Of a DNA stretch of 64,000 nucleotides, positions 1-9,062 are shown in pieces. Position numbers and translations under genes: made by a program. The stretch comes from Enterococcus malodoratus ATCC 43197 (GTDB lineage: Bacteria > Bacillota > Bacilli > Lactobacillales > Enterococcaceae), in contig NZ_KE136483.1 in assembly GCF_000407185.1 (NCBI RefSeq), forward strand, positions 806,001 through 870,000, read 5' to 3'. Each line of letters opens with the position of its first letter. Position 1 is the stretch's first letter. Under the pieces are notes generated by a model. It searched no databases, was not told the DNA's origin, and was given only the letters and a program-made list of their open reading frames with translations.

Positions 1-1
1 G

Positions 2-580
2 TTAGCTAAATTCTTCGCGGTTTCCTATATTGGAATGTTGATCATGTTTTTAATTCAATTGTTGATTTTAGCAATTTGTGGATTGCCACCAGTTCGATAT
101 TTAGCAAAGGCCTTTCCGGTTCTTTCTTTTGCATTCATTACTGCGTCGAGTGCCGGATCAATGCCGATGAATATTGAAATGCAGGACGAATTGAATATTC
201 CGCGAGGAGTGTCAAGTTTGGCTGCTTCTTTTGCGACATCCATGGGAATGAATGGTTGTGCGGGGGTGTATCCAGGAATCATTATCGCCATTGTTGCTAT
301 GACACAAAATATAAATCCTCTATCTCCGCAATTTTTACTTTACGCTGGATTCATTATTGCAATGACATCTTTCGGTATTGCAGGGACTGGCGGAGGCGGT
401 ACGGTCGCTACGATCATTTCTCTATCAGCTTTAGGATTGCCAGTTGGATTGGTAGGAGTCTTTATTGCAGTGGAACCATTAATTGATATGGGGCGTACCG
501 CAATTAATCTAAATGGCGGCGTAGTAGCCAGTGCGGTTACATGCAAGCTAAACAGGATTAAATTATCACAAGTGAAATAA
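2..580 (+). CDS. L-cystine/dicarboxylate:cation symporter, C-terminal part (TcyP-like)
   Basis: The reading frame is already open at base 2, so the start lies upstream of the window. The visible ~190 residues are hydrophobic and end in the SDF (dicarboxylate/amino acid:cation symporter) signature: a glycine-rich hairpin (GTGGGGTVATI) followed by EPLIDMGRTAINLNGG. In the GltPh fold this is re-entrant loop HP2 and TM8 with the substrate-binding DMGRT(x)xN motif. The spelling EPLIDMGRTA(L/I)N resembles the sodium-coupled cystine transporters TcyP/YdjN more than glutamate transporters, so cystine uptake is the preferred substrate; that is an inference. It ends at a strong terminator, so it is the last gene of its transcript. 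Confidence 0.8.
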   Translation, partial: LAKFFAVSYIGMLIMFLIQLLILAICGLPPVRYLAKAFPVLSFAFITASSAGSMPMNIEMQDELNIPRGVSSLAASFATSMGMNGCAGVYPGIIIAIVAMTQNINPLSPQFLLYAGFIIAMTSFGIAGTGGGGTVATIISLSALGLPVGLVGVFIAVEPLIDMGRTAINLNGGVVASAVTCKLNRIKLSQVK

Positions 581-587
581 CTTGATT

Positions 588-618
588 ACTTCCTCAAAAC
601 TTTTTGAGGAAGTTTTTT
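588..618 (+). terminator. Rho-independent terminator after the symporter gene
   Basis: A 12-bp perfect stem (arms 588-599 and 602-613, ACTTCCTCAAAA and its complement) with a tiny loop is followed by a run of T. It closes the symporter transcript and separates it from argF. Confidence 0.9.
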
Positions 619-641
619 ATCTAAACAATTATAGAATGAGG

Positions 642-713
642 TTGAAAATTTCTCTTTATTCAGTTATTATGAATAAAAATGAATTACTAACGTTATATGC
701 GAATTAATATTCA
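642..713 (+). promoter_or_regulatory. argF promoter with candidate ArgR operator
   Basis: A sigma-A promoter is visible: TTGAAA (642-647), 17 bp, TATTAT (665-670). An inverted repeat TTATTCA-N7-TGAATAA (656-676) overlaps the -10. Downstream, at 700-713, CGAAT-TAAT-ATTCA differs by one base from the ARG-box core TGAAT-wwww-ATTCA and ends just before the ribosome binding site. The promoter is clear; operator assignment is inferred from the consensus and from argR lying nearby. Confidence 0.6.
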
Positions 714-730
714 AAAACGGAGGAATTATT

Positions 731-1744
731 ATGACGAATATCTTTCAAGGGAAAAGCTTTTTAAAAGAAATCGACTTTACTAAAGATGAATTACTTTACC
801 TAATTGATTTTGCAGCGCATCTGAAAATGCTGAAACAACAAAATATCTCGCATAAATATTTAGCTGGAAAGAATATTGCATTATTATTTGAAAAAACATC
901 GACTCGTACGCGCGCGGCCTTCACTACGGCAGCCTATGATCTAGGTGCTCATCCTGAGTATTTAGGCAAAAACGATATTCAACTAGGAAAAAAAGAATCT
1001 GTCGAAGATACTGCGAAGGTTTTAGGCAGCATGTTTGATGGTATTGAGTATCGTGGCTTTTCGCAAAAAGCTGTTGAGGCTTTATCTGAACACTCAGGTG
1101 TGCCGGTTTGGAATGGCTTGACCGATGAATGGCATCCGACACAAATGCTTGCCGACTTTTTAACAATTAAGGAACACTTTGGAAAATTAGAAGGATTAAC
1201 TTTGGCTTATGTGGGTGACGGACGAAATAATGTAGCTAATTCTCTATTGATTACTAGCGCGATTTTAGGTGTAAATATTTCGATTGTGACTCCGGAAAAA
1301 CTATTCCCAGAACAAGATTTGATTGCTATGGCTGAAAAATATGCCGAAGATTCAAAAGCAAAAGTTTTGGTCACAGATGATATTGCCCAAGGTGTTGTAC
1401 AGGCAGATATTATTTATACTGATGTATGGGTGTCAATGGGAGAGGAAGATGCCTTTAAAGAACGGATTGATTTATTGCTGCCATATCAAGTTAATCAAGA
1501 ATTAATGGCAAAAACACAAAAGAACGAAACGATTTTCCTACATTGTTTGCCAGCCTTCCATGACCTTGAAACAGAAGTAGCCGAGGAAATCAAAGAAAAA
1601 TATGGTTTATCAGAAATGGAGGTCACTGACGAAGTCTTTCGTGGGGAGAATGCATTGCAATTCCAACAGGCTGAAAATCGTATGCATACAATTAAAGCGG
1701 TGATGGCTGCGACATTAGGCAATCTATTCATTCCTAAAGCATAA
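731..1744 (+). CDS. argF: Ornithine carbamoyltransferase
   Basis: This 337-residue cytosolic transferase interconverts ornithine plus carbamoyl phosphate and citrulline. The carbamoyl-phosphate loop STRTR is at 57-61, HPTQ at 135-138, the ornithine-specific SMG loop at 235-237 (DVWVSMG), and the catalytic HCLPA at 271-275. The SMG loop argues against a putrescine carbamoyltransferase. Length matches the family, and the ATG is preceded by GGAGG. No arcA, arcC or other arg biosynthesis gene adjoins it. Whether it works in the anabolic or the arginine-deiminase direction cannot be decided from sequence (the symbol could equally be arcB). ARG-box-like sites upstream suggest ArgR control. Confidence 0.93.
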   Translation: MTNIFQGKSFLKEIDFTKDELLYLIDFAAHLKMLKQQNISHKYLAGKNIALLFEKTSTRTRAAFTTAAYDLGAHPEYLGKNDIQLGKKESVEDTAKVLGSMFDGIEYRGFSQKAVEALSEHSGVPVWNGLTDEWHPTQMLADFLTIKEHFGKLEGLTLAYVGDGRNNVANSLLITSAILGVNISIVTPEKLFPEQDLIAMAEKYAEDSKAKVLVTDDIAQGVVQADIIYTDVWVSMGEEDAFKERIDLLLPYQVNQELMAKTQKNETIFLHCLPAFHDLETEVAEEIKEKYGLSEMEVTDEVFRGENALQFQQAENRMHTIKAVMAATLGNLFIPKA

Positions 1745-1789
1745 AAAAAGCTATCTTGACTAGTCAGATGAAGAAATTTCTGTTAGTAT

Positions 1790-2007
1790 AAATGCCAGAT
1801 AATTATTTCATCGATGAAAAAGAGAAGTCTATGGTCTGTTTTGCAGCGAGTTCGGGCAGGTGAGAGCCGGATAAACAAAAATAGAGGGCGCACTTTTGAG
1901 GTGAATCGGCAGCTACCGTTATAGTCTGAGTTGGTCGTTTACGACAATAAGAGTGGTACCGCGGGAATTCTCGTCTCTGATGTTATTATACATCAGAGAC
2001 TTTTTTT
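1790..2007 (+). promoter_or_regulatory. T-box riboswitch in the argS leader
   Basis: The leader has the conserved T-box sequence AGAGTGGTACCGCGG (about 1950-1964), which base-pairs with the CCA end of uncharged tRNA in the antiterminator. It is followed directly by an intrinsic terminator: stem GTCTCTGATG/CATCAGAGAC at 1973-1982 and 1991-2000, then seven T. Upstream, a Stem I-like region contains AGCGAG and GGTGAGAGCC elements. A CGC triplet followed by A (1889-1891) lies where the specifier is expected and would read Arg, which suits the downstream gene. The specifier assignment is inferred without a fold. It makes argS expression rise when tRNA-Arg is uncharged. Confidence 0.9.
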
Positions 2008-2138
2008 GCGAGTTCTGCTTTAAATTTTCAAATTATTAATTGAACCGTAGGCGAAATAGAAATCAGACTCGTTTTTCTGGTATTTAAAGATGATTTCTGT
2101 ATTAGGAGTCAGCCGTACAATAAAAGGAGGAATTTTGG

Positions 2139-3830
2139 ATGAATAATAAAGAAATCGTTGCACAAGCTGTTTTTGAAGTGGTCAAGGATAACCTTACGTT
2201 GCCGGAAGTGGAGCGTTTGTTAGAAAATCCTAAGTCAGTGGATCATGGAGATGTTGCATTTCCAGCCTTTTCCTTGGCAAAAGTGTTCCGTAAAGCGCCG
2301 CAGCAAATCGCCGCAGAGTTAGCTGAAAAAATCAATCCAGAAACATTTGAAAAAATCGAAGTTGTTGGACCCTATTTGAACTTTTTTATGAAAAAAGAAG
2401 TCATTTCAAGTATGGTCTTAAAGCAAATTGCAAAAGAAGAAAAGCATTTTGGCGACAGCAATATTGGAAATGAAGGTAATGTTACTATTGATATGTCTTC
2501 GCCAAACATTGCCAAACCAATTTCAATGGGACATTTGCGTTCAACGGTAATTGGTAATTCAATTAGTTTGATTTTGAGTAAAATTGGCTACAATCCGATT
2601 AAGATTAATCATTTGGGTGACTGGGGAACACAATTTGGTAAATTGATCGTTGCCTATAAAAAATGGGGCTCTGAGGAAAAAGTTAAGGCCGAACCGATCA
2701 CTGAACTATTACGTCTATATGTAGAATTTCATGAAAAGGCTGAGGAAGAGCCTGAATTAAATGATGATGCGAGGGCTTGGTTCAAACGCCTAGAAGAAAA
2801 TGATGAAGAGGCTTTAAATTTGTGGAAATGGTTCCGCAGTGAATCATTGAAAGAATTCAGCAAAATTTATGGTATGTTAGAAATTGACTTTGATTCATAC
2901 AATGGTGAGGCTTTCTACAATGACAAGATGGATGAAGTTGTAACAATGTTAGAAGAAAAGCACTTGCTGCAAACGAATGAAGGCGCTGAAATTGTTGACC
3001 TTGAAAAATATGATTTGAATCCAGCATTGATCAAAAAATCTGATGGTGCGACCCTATACATCACTCGTGATTTAGCCGCAGCGCTTTATCGTAAACGGGA
3101 GTATAACTTTGTTAAATCATTGTATGTTGTAGGAAATGAACAAAGCGGACATTTCAAACAATTAAAAGCGGTCCTTAAAGAAATGGACTTTGATTGGTCA
3201 GACGAAATGGTTCATATTCCTTTTGGGTTGATTACGAAAGATGGCAAGAAATTATCTACACGTAAAGGAAAAATCGTTTTACTAGAAGAGGTTTTAAACG
3301 AAGCAAAAGATTCTGCGTTAGCGCAAATCCAAGAGAAAAATCCTGATTTGCCGAACAGAGAAGAAGTTGCGCATCAAGTTGGTGTCGGTGCGGTCATTTT
3401 CCATGATCTAAAAAATGATCGTTTGAATAACTTTGATTTCAATTTGGAAGAGGTTGTTCGTTTTGAAGGGGAAACAGGCCCATACGTTCAATATACTCAC
3501 GCTCGTGCTAAGAGTATCTTAGAAAAAGCTGGGTTTACAGTAGATGCAGAAACGGTTTATGCATTGAATGATTCTGATAGCTGGGAGATTATCAAATTGT
3601 TGCAAAGCTATCCGGAAGTTGTGATGCAAGCGGCAGATCAATATGAACCATCCGTTATTGCGAAACATTCAATTAGATTGGCTCAAGCGTTCAACAAGTA
3701 TTACGCACATACGAAAATTTTGGTTGATGATGAACAAAAAGAGGCGCGGCTTGCGCTGGTTCACGCAGTAACAGTAATTTTAAAAGAAGATTTACGCTTA
3801 TTAGGTGTTCATGCACCAAATAAAATGTAA
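2139..3830 (+). CDS. argS: Arginyl-tRNA synthetase
   Basis: This 563-residue class I synthetase charges tRNA-Arg with arginine. An N-terminal Add1/ArgS_N domain spans about 1-110. The HIGH-type motif is [10 protein letters not shown] (GHLR 131-134), the KMSKS-equivalent region is KLSTRKGK, and the C-terminal DALR anticodon-binding domain (ARAKSIL onward) ends with the usual tail. The start is set by AAAGGAGGA just before ATG 2139. It is transcribed behind the T-box leader and ends at a terminator shared with the convergent argR. Nothing unusual was seen in the protein. Confidence 0.97.
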   Translation: MNNKEIVAQAVFEVVKDNLTLPEVERLLENPKSVDHGDVAFPAFSLAKVFRKAPQQIAAELAEKINPETFEKIEVVGPYLNFFMKKEVISSMVLKQIAKEEKHFGDSNIGNEGNVTIDMSSPNIAKPISMGHLRSTVIGNSISLILSKIGYNPIKINHLGDWGTQFGKLIVAYKKWGSEEKVKAEPITELLRLYVEFHEKAEEEPELNDDARAWFKRLEENDEEALNLWKWFRSESLKEFSKIYGMLEIDFDSYNGEAFYNDKMDEVVTMLEEKHLLQTNEGAEIVDLEKYDLNPALIKKSDGATLYITRDLAAALYRKREYNFVKSLYVVGNEQSGHFKQLKAVLKEMDFDWSDEMVHIPFGLITKDGKKLSTRKGKIVLLEEVLNEAKDSALAQIQEKNPDLPNREEVAHQVGVGAVIFHDLKNDRLNNFDFNLEEVVRFEGETGPYVQYTHARAKSILEKAGFTVDAETVYALNDSDSWEIIKLLQSYPEVVMQAADQYEPSVIAKHSIRLAQAFNKYYAHTKILVDDEQKEARLALVHAVTVILKEDLRLLGVHAPNKM

Positions 3831-3834
3831 ACAA

Positions 3835-3864
3835 AAAACCGGAGAATATCTTCTCCGGTTTTTT
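3835..3864. terminator. Bidirectional terminator between argS and argR
   Basis: The arms AAAACCGGAGAA and TTCTCCGGTTTT are separated by a four-base loop and flanked by A and T runs on both sides, so the hairpin can terminate the convergent argS and argR transcripts. Confidence 0.9.
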
Positions 3865-3865
3865 T

Positions 3866-4345
3866 CTAATTAAAAATGGATGTACTGGTTGGATCTTGTA
3901 AGAAGGTGGCAACTTGAGCTGCGTCTTCGGGTGCCCTCGAGATAATGATGATAGTATCAAAACTCGCCATCGTAGCAACAATTAACTCGCTTGAAAGGTC
4001 ATCTAAAACAGAGGCTAGTAAGTGCGCATTATCTGGCAGGGTACTAACGATGGTCATAAACTGTACTGTGTCGACTTTCACGATTACTTCGTTAGTCATG
4101 CGGATTAGACGTTTGATATCATCGTCTTCGGTAGGCACTTGATGATCCTGAAAAAGTTCGAAGCGTGGTTTGCCGGTATCGTCAATAGTCTTGACAATCT
4201 TCAAATCACGAATATCTCGCGAAATGGTCGCTTGTGTGGCGGAAACATGAAATTGTTGTAGATAATCCATTAATTCATTTTGATTTCGGATCGGGTTTTC
4301 CGAAATAATTTGTTTAATTAGTTCGTGACGGTCCTTTTTTCGCAT
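3866..4345 (-). CDS. argR: Arginine repressor family regulator (ArgR/AhrC)
   Basis: The 159-residue protein has an N-terminal winged helix with the ATISRDI recognition segment (about 43-49) and a C-terminal oligomerisation/arginine-binding domain. The open frame extends 30 codons upstream, but AAGGAG lies only just before the internal ATG at 4345 and the product from there begins at the usual MRKKxRH; that start was chosen. One oddity: where canonical ArgR has the arginine-binding GTIAGDDT segment, this protein has ATMASFDT, losing one of the two aspartates. Such changes occur in lactic acid bacteria that hold two ArgR paralogues, so it may act with a second copy elsewhere. An ARG-box-like site lies at its own promoter. 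Confidence 0.93.
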   Translation of the reverse strand: MRKKDRHELIKQIISENPIRNQNELMDYLQQFHVSATQATISRDIRDLKIVKTIDDTGKPRFELFQDHQVPTEDDDIKRLIRMTNEVIVKVDTVQFMTIVSTLPDNAHLLASVLDDLSSELIVATMASFDTIIIISRAPEDAAQVATFLQDPTSTSIFN

Positions 4346-4371
4346 AAAAAATCTCCTTAATCGATAGTAAT

Positions 4372-4402
4372 AAATTAAATTTTTAATCAAAAATTTAATT
4401 TG
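4372..4402 (-). repeat. AT-only hairpin in the argR leader
   Basis: Perfect 13-bp arms AAATTAAATTTTT (4372-4384) and AAAAATTTAATTT (4390-4402) flank a five-base loop, about 27 bases upstream of the argR start codon in the untranslated leader. No T-run suits termination; its role is unknown. Confidence 0.5.
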
Positions 4403-4503
4403 ATCTTCAATGCCATAAATCATTTTAAGGGACAATTCTAAAATTTTTTTATTGAGAGGTATGTCCTAACCGATCCTGCCAAAGACAGAACCAGCATACT
4501 AAA

Positions 4504-4528
4504 TGATAATTATGCACTCAGTATAGCA
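4504..4528 (-). promoter_or_regulatory. argR promoter and ARG-box-like operator
   Basis: Read on the minus strand there is an extended -10, TGCTATACT (4528 to 4520), and immediately downstream TGCATAATTATCA (4516 to 4504). The latter resembles the ARG-box TGCATAAwwATTCA with one base missing. It would cover the transcription start, as expected for autoregulation. The -35 is poor. Confidence 0.5.
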
Positions 4529-4593
4529 GAAAAAGTTTTTTTAAACAGTATTCCTTGATAAATATTAATCATACATAGTATAAATAAAAAAGA

Positions 4594-4622
4594 TTGATTT
4601 ATCAAAAAGACTCTTGTATAAT
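4594..4622 (+). promoter_or_regulatory. Strong rpsB promoter
   Basis: TTGATT (4594-4599), a 17-bp spacer and a consensus TATAAT (4617-4622) form a near-ideal sigma-A promoter, as expected for a ribosomal protein operon. Confidence 0.85.
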
Positions 4623-4628
4623 TACTAA

Positions 4629-4756
4629 TTGTGTGTGGGCGACTATACACATAAAATCCACATCTTGGCTTGATTTGTAAGGCGGTGCTGCTTGTCAGTT
4701 CCTTGCAAAGAAGAGAGCAGGAGAGGAAAACAAAAAACCAATTGGAGGAAACACAA
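4629..4756 (+). promoter_or_regulatory. rpsB 5' leader, possible S2 autoregulatory RNA
   Basis: About 128 untranslated bases lie between the promoter and the rpsB start codon. An upstream in-frame extension of rpsB begins inside it but has no ribosome binding site and is not part of S2. Firmicute rpsB leaders are known to include a structured S2-binding element; a leader of this size fits, but I did not fold it, so the assignment is inference. Confidence 0.4.
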
Positions 4757-5554
4757 ATGTCAGTATTGTCTATGAAACAATTACTAGAAGCCGGCGTACA
4801 CTTTGGTCACCAAACTCGTCGCTGGAACCCAAAAATGAAGAAATACATCTTCACAGAAAGAAACGGAATCTACATCATTGACTTGCAAAAAACAGTCAAA
4901 TTGGTAGATGCAGCTTACGACTATATGAAAGATGTTGCTGAAGATGGTGGCGTTGCGTTGTTCGTAGGTACTAAAAAACAAGCTCAAGATGCAATTAAAG
5001 AAGAAGCTATCCGCGCTGGTCAATATTATGTGAACCATCGTTGGTTAGGTGGAACTTTAACTAACTGGGATACAATCCAAAAACGTATTTCTCGTTTGAA
5101 ACAAATCAATGCTATGGAACAAGACGGTACTTTCGAAGTATTACCTAAAAAAGAAGTTGTTGGTTTGAACAAAGAACGTGAACGTTTAGAAAAATTCTTA
5201 GGCGGTATTGCTGATATGCCTCGCATCCCAGATGTTATGTATATTGTTGATCCTCGTAAAGAACGTATTGCTGTTCAAGAAGCTCAAAAACTTAACATCC
5301 CAATCGTTGCTATGGTTGATACAAACTGCGATCCAGATGAAATTGATGTGGTTATCCCGTCAAATGACGATGCTATTCGTGCTGTGAAATTAATCACTGC
5401 AAAAATGGCTGATGCTTTCATCGAAGGTAATCAAGGAGAAGATCAAGTAGCAGAAGCAGACTTCGTAGCTGAAGATGGCGGACAAGCAACTTCAATCGAA
5501 GAAATCGTTGATGTAGTAGAAGGTAAAAATGCTTCTACTGAATCAGCTGAATAA
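4757..5554 (+). CDS. rpsB: 30S ribosomal protein S2
   Basis: The 265-residue S2 sits on the back of the small subunit and helps recruit S1 and mRNA. The conserved opening [20 protein letters not shown] is followed by the DLQKT and PDVMYIVDP segments; an acidic, low-complexity tail follows the conserved core. ATG 4757 follows TTGGAGG at the right distance; an earlier ATG at 4670 would add 29 non-conserved residues and lies in the leader, so it was rejected. A terminator separates it from tsf, the usual partner. Confidence 0.97.
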   Translation: MSVLSMKQLLEAGVHFGHQTRRWNPKMKKYIFTERNGIYIIDLQKTVKLVDAAYDYMKDVAEDGGVALFVGTKKQAQDAIKEEAIRAGQYYVNHRWLGGTLTNWDTIQKRISRLKQINAMEQDGTFEVLPKKEVVGLNKERERLEKFLGGIADMPRIPDVMYIVDPRKERIAVQEAQKLNIPIVAMVDTNCDPDEIDVVIPSNDDAIRAVKLITAKMADAFIEGNQGEDQVAEADFVAEDGGQATSIEEIVDVVEGKNASTESAE

Positions 5555-5567
5555 TTTCGCAGCATAT

Positions 5568-5608
5568 GCTGCTTCAAAGTAAATAAAATCCTTTGAAGCA
5601 GCTTTTTT
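5568..5608 (+). terminator. Terminator/attenuator between rpsB and tsf
   Basis: The perfect 12-bp stem GCTGCTTCAAAG/CTTTGAAGCAGC (5568-5579, 5591-5602) is followed by six T. No separate tsf promoter is evident, so partial read-through probably sets the tsf level. Confidence 0.85.
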
Positions 5609-5632
5609 AGAAAAAATAAGGAGGCCTTTAAA

Positions 5633-6517
5633 ATGGCAGACGTAACAGCTAAAATGGTAAAAGAACTACGCGATATGACAGGCGTAGGTATGATGGATGC
5701 TAAACGAGCATTGGTAGAAGTAGAAGGCGAAATGGAAAAGGCTGTTGATCTTTTACGTGAAAAAGGTATGGCTAAAGCTGCTAAGAAAAATGACCGGATC
5801 GCTGCTGAAGGTTTAGCTTCAGTTGCAGTCAACGGAAATACTGCGGCAATCGTAGAAGTGAACTCTGAAACAGATTTCGTTTCTAAAAATGAAATGTTCC
5901 AAAACCTAGTAAAAGAGATCGCTGAATTAGTTGCCGAAAACAAACCAGCAGACATGGATGCTGCGATGCAATTAAAAACTGCTAAAGGTGAAACTTTAGA
6001 AGCTGCATTAATCGAAGCGACACAAGTTATCGGTGAAAAAATCAATTTCCGCCGTTTTGAAATTGTTGAAAAAGAAGATAACGCAGCATTTGGCGGCTAC
6101 CTGCACATGGGTGGACGTATTGCCGTATTAGCTTTATTAAATGGTACAACTGACGAATCAGTTGCAAAAGACGTTGCAATGCACGTTGCTGCAATCAACC
6201 CTCGTTATGTAAACGAAAGCCAAATTCCTGAATCAGAATTAGAACATGAAAAATCAGTTCTAACTGAACAAGCATTGAATGAAGGCAAACCAGCTAATAT
6301 CGTTGAAAAAATGGTTATTGGCCGTTTAAATAAATTCAAAGCAGAAATCGCTTTGGTTGATCAGCCTTTCGTCAAAGATCCTGATATGACTGTTGAAAAA
6401 TATGTATCTTCTAAAGGTGCTACAGTTGCAAGCTTCGTTCGTTTCGAAGTCGGCGAAGGTATCGAAAAACGTGAAGATAACTTTGTTGAAGAAGTTATGA
6501 GCCAAATTAAAAAATAA
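5633..6517 (+). CDS. tsf: Translation elongation factor Ts
   Basis: EF-Ts (294 residues) exchanges GDP on EF-Tu. The UBA-like N-terminus contains [12 protein letters not shown] (residues 16-27), the family signature; [11 protein letters not shown] marks the start of the core dimerisation domain. Length is typical. AAGGAGG precedes ATG 5633. It is linked to rpsB as in most bacteria and followed by its own terminator. Confidence 0.97.
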   Translation: MADVTAKMVKELRDMTGVGMMDAKRALVEVEGEMEKAVDLLREKGMAKAAKKNDRIAAEGLASVAVNGNTAAIVEVNSETDFVSKNEMFQNLVKEIAELVAENKPADMDAAMQLKTAKGETLEAALIEATQVIGEKINFRRFEIVEKEDNAAFGGYLHMGGRIAVLALLNGTTDESVAKDVAMHVAAINPRYVNESQIPESELEHEKSVLTEQALNEGKPANIVEKMVIGRLNKFKAEIALVDQPFVKDPDMTVEKYVSSKGATVASFVRFEVGEGIEKREDNFVEEVMSQIKK

Positions 6518-6535
6518 TTCTGCTTTTTAGCAGTC

Positions 6536-6568
6536 GGGAACGCACGAGCATGTGCGCTCCCTTTTTTT
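6536..6568 (+). terminator. Terminator after tsf
   Basis: Arms GGGAACGCAC and GTGCGCTCCC (6536-6545, 6552-6561; one mismatch) enclose a six-base loop and are followed by seven T. Confidence 0.85.
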
Positions 6569-6582
6569 AAGCAAATTCAATT

Positions 6583-6610
6583 TTGACTCGCTTCAAAGAC
6601 AGAGTATGAT
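6583..6610 (+). promoter_or_regulatory. pyrH-frr promoter
   Basis: TTGACT (6583-6588), 16 bp, TATGAT (6605-6610), about 30 bases upstream of the pyrH ribosome binding site. Confidence 0.65.
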
Positions 6611-6644
6611 AAAATATCAATAGAGTGACAGTGGAGGTATTGTG

Positions 6645-7367
6645 ATGAATGAACCAAAGTATAAACGTGTAGTATTGAAGCTTAGTGGGGAAGCCTTGGC
6701 AGGCGATGAAAAGTTTGGTATTAATCCGCCAGTGATCCAAGAAATTGTTGAAGAAATCAAAGAAGTACATGATTTAGGGATCGAGATGGCAATCATCGTT
6801 GGCGGTGGAAACATCTGGCGCGGACAAATCGGTGCTCAAATGGGAATGGAACGTGCACAAGCAGATTATATGGGCATGTTAGCTACTGTAATGAATGCAC
6901 TAGCTTTACAGGATGCGTTGGAAAATATCGATGTGCCAACACGCGTTCAAACATCAATCGAAATGCGTCAAATCGCTGAACCATATATTCGTCGGAAAGC
7001 AGAACGCCACCTTGAAAAAGGACGTATTGTGATTTTTGCAGGTGGAACTGGGAATCCTTACTTCTCAACGGATACGACAGCGGCATTGAGAGCAGCAGAA
7101 GTGAATGCGGATGTTATTTTGATGGCGAAAAACAATGTTGATGGTGTTTATTCGGCTGATCCAAAACTTGATGAAAATGCAGTGAAGTATGAAGAATTGA
7201 CTCATTTAGATGTGATTGCTAAAGGATTACAAGTCATGGATTCAACGGCAAGCTCATTGAGTATGGACAATGATATTCCACTTGTTGTCTTTAACTTGAA
7301 TGAAACAGGAAATATTAAACGTGTTGTACTTGGTGAAAATATCGGGACAACTGTAAGGGGGAAATAA
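6645..7367 (+). CDS. pyrH: UMP kinase
   Basis: This 240-residue bacterial UMP kinase of the amino acid kinase fold phosphorylates UMP to UDP. Visible motifs are the phosphate-binding KLSGEAL (12-18), GGGNIWRG (53-60), [10 protein letters not shown] and the nucleotide loop [12 protein letters not shown]. The ATG at 6645 was chosen over the in-frame GTG one codon earlier because GGAGG (6633-6637) is seven bases from the ATG. One base separates the stop from frr, so the two are co-translated, as is usual. Confidence 0.97.
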   Translation: MNEPKYKRVVLKLSGEALAGDEKFGINPPVIQEIVEEIKEVHDLGIEMAIIVGGGNIWRGQIGAQMGMERAQADYMGMLATVMNALALQDALENIDVPTRVQTSIEMRQIAEPYIRRKAERHLEKGRIVIFAGGTGNPYFSTDTTAALRAAEVNADVILMAKNNVDGVYSADPKLDENAVKYEELTHLDVIAKGLQVMDSTASSLSMDNDIPLVVFNLNETGNIKRVVLGENIGTTVRGK

Positions 7368-7368
7368 C

Positions 7369-7926
7369 ATGGCAGATGTAGTAATGAATGAAGCAAAAGA
7401 CAAGATGAAGAAGGCCCAAGAAGCTTTACAACGTCAATTAGGTCAAATTCGTGCAGGTCGTGCGAACGCAAGCCTACTTGATCGTATCACTGTTGACTAC
7501 TACGGTGTACCTACGCCGGTTAATCAAATGGCATCAATCACAATACCAGAAGCACGTGTATTAATGGTTACACCGTTTGATAAAAATATGATTGGTGACG
7601 TTGAAAAAGCAATCATGGCTAGTGATATTGGGTTGAACCCAGCGAATGATGGAAATGTAATTCGTCTTGTAATTCCTCAATTAACAGAGGAAAGACGTAA
7701 AGAATTGGCTAAAGAAGTAAAAAAAGAATCTGAAGGTGCTAAGGTTGCTGTTCGTAACATTCGACGCGATGCAATGGACGATTACAAGAAGCAACAAAAA
7801 AATGGCGATTTGACAGAAGATGATTTACGCGATCTTGAAAAAGATATTCAAGCGTTGACAGATGATAATATCAAAGCTCTTGATCAAATTGTTGCTGAAA
7901 AAGAAAAAGAATTATTAGAAGTTTAA
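7369..7926 (+). CDS. frr: Ribosome recycling factor
   Basis: RRF (185 residues) splits post-termination ribosomes together with EF-G. The first helix carries the conserved [14 protein letters not shown] (27-40), which contacts 23S rRNA, and VRNIRRDA lies in the third helix. The SD AGGGGG overlaps the end of pyrH. It ends at a terminator and closes the pyrH operon. Confidence 0.97.
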   Translation: MADVVMNEAKDKMKKAQEALQRQLGQIRAGRANASLLDRITVDYYGVPTPVNQMASITIPEARVLMVTPFDKNMIGDVEKAIMASDIGLNPANDGNVIRLVIPQLTEERRKELAKEVKKESEGAKVAVRNIRRDAMDDYKKQQKNGDLTEDDLRDLEKDIQALTDDNIKALDQIVAEKEKELLEV

Positions 7927-7936
7927 TTTACTACTC

Positions 7937-7967
7937 AAGCCTGAAGAGTATTCTTCGGGCTTTTTTC
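7937..7967 (+). terminator. Terminator after frr
   Basis: Stem AAGCCTGAAGA/TCTTCGGGCTT (7937-7947, 7952-7962; G-U pairs allowed) followed by T-run. Confidence 0.85.
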
Positions 7968-8261
7968 TTTTTTTCCTCAACCTGATAGAAGAAGCGTATA
8001 TTATAAAAAATTCCAACAAATACTTAATTTTTACACAGCTCTTAAATCATGGATGTTTCGATAAGGTTGTCTGGATAATAAGGTCATGATTAAGAGTTTA
8101 CTGCATAAAGAGAGAGTTTTCTGAAAAAATAATCGATTAAAAAAAATTGAAAAAGCCTAAAGGTCTTTAATTTTCGTAGGAATAACTGCATTTTATTGTT
8201 ATAATGGCAGATGACTTTTCAAAAGTATTTTCATTTTGTATTTTAATAGAGGAGGGAAAAC
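7968..8261 (+). promoter_or_regulatory. Non-coding stretch and uppS promoter
   Basis: About 290 bases hold no credible gene. Near the right end is an extended -10 promoter, TGTTATAAT (8197-8205), without a good -35. Its transcript would begin about 50 bases before the uppS start codon. The remainder is AT-rich and shows no clear repeat or riboswitch. Confidence 0.55.
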
Positions 8262-9062
8262 ATGGTATTGCGATTTTTTCCACAAAAACAAAAATATACA
8301 CCGGAAGAAACGTCCTTCGTTTTTGATCCTGAAGGTGCTGTCCCAAAACATATTGCAATCATTATGGATGGTAATGGACGGTGGGCACAGAATCGCCGCC
8401 TGCCAAGAATAGCAGGCCATAAAGAGGGCATGGAAACGGTCAAAAAGATTACGAAACATGCGAATCGTTTAGGCGTAAAGGTACTAACTTTGTATGCATT
8501 CTCGACAGAAAATTGGAAGCGCCCGGAAGAAGAAGTGAACTTTTTGATGCAATTGCCGGTGGATTTTTTTGACACCTTTGTTCCGGAATTAATTGAGGAA
8601 AATGTACAGGTTCATGTAATGGGATACGAAGAATATTTGCCTACTCATACGCAGGATGCAGTGAAACGTGCAATCGAGCAAACAGCGCAAAATGACGGCT
8701 TAGTTTTAAATTTTGCTTTGAACTACGGCAGCCGTGCTGAGATCATTACGGCGATCCAACAAATGGCTGAGGAAGTTAAGAATGACGAATTGGCTGTCGA
8801 AGGAATTACGGATGATGTTGTAGGGGAGCATTTAATGACGGGATTTTTACCAAAGGAATTACGCGACCCCGAATTAGTTGTTCGCACAAGCGGAGAAGAA
8901 CGTATCAGCAATTTCTTGCTATGGCAGCTAGCATATAGCGAATTATATTTTACTAAAGCATTGTGGCCTGACTTTGACGGTGAACACTTGGAAACGGCGA
9001 TCGCCTCTTTCCAACAGCGGAACAGGCGCTTTGGCGGCTTGAAAAAGGAGGATAAAAAATGA
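8262..9062 (+). CDS. uppS: Undecaprenyl diphosphate synthase (isoprenyl transferase)
   Basis: This 266-residue cis-prenyltransferase extends farnesyl diphosphate with isopentenyl diphosphate to the C55 lipid carrier for cell-wall synthesis. IIMDGNGRWA contains catalytic Asp36 and DGNGRW at 36-41; LTLYAFSTENWKRP and RTSGEERISNFLLWQ are the other family blocks. The TSGE(x)RxSNFL motif supports a UPP synthase of the Z type. Its stop overlaps the cdsA start by four bases (ATGA), the standard arrangement in Firmicutes. Confidence 0.96.
   Translation: MVLRFFPQKQKYTPEETSFVFDPEGAVPKHIAIIMDGNGRWAQNRRLPRIAGHKEGMETVKKITKHANRLGVKVLTLYAFSTENWKRPEEEVNFLMQLPVDFFDTFVPELIEENVQVHVMGYEEYLPTHTQDAVKRAIEQTAQNDGLVLNFALNYGSRAEIITAIQQMAEEVKNDELAVEGITDDVVGEHLMTGFLPKELRDPELVVRTSGEERISNFLLWQLAYSELYFTKALWPDFDGEHLETAIASFQQRNRRFGGLKKEDKK

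Noticed and set aside
1756-1792. Separate argS promoter TTGACT...TATAAA
   Set aside because: The spacer is 25 bp, too long for sigma-A; no better pair was found, so the argS leader promoter is left uncalled.
4670-4756. In-frame N-terminal extension of rpsB
   Set aside because: No ribosome binding site, not part of conserved S2, and lies within the leader RNA.
5443-6045. 200-codon minus-strand frame opposite tsf
   Set aside because: It shadows the alanine- and lysine-rich EF-Ts codons, spans the rpsB-tsf terminator and shows no recognisable protein or SD.
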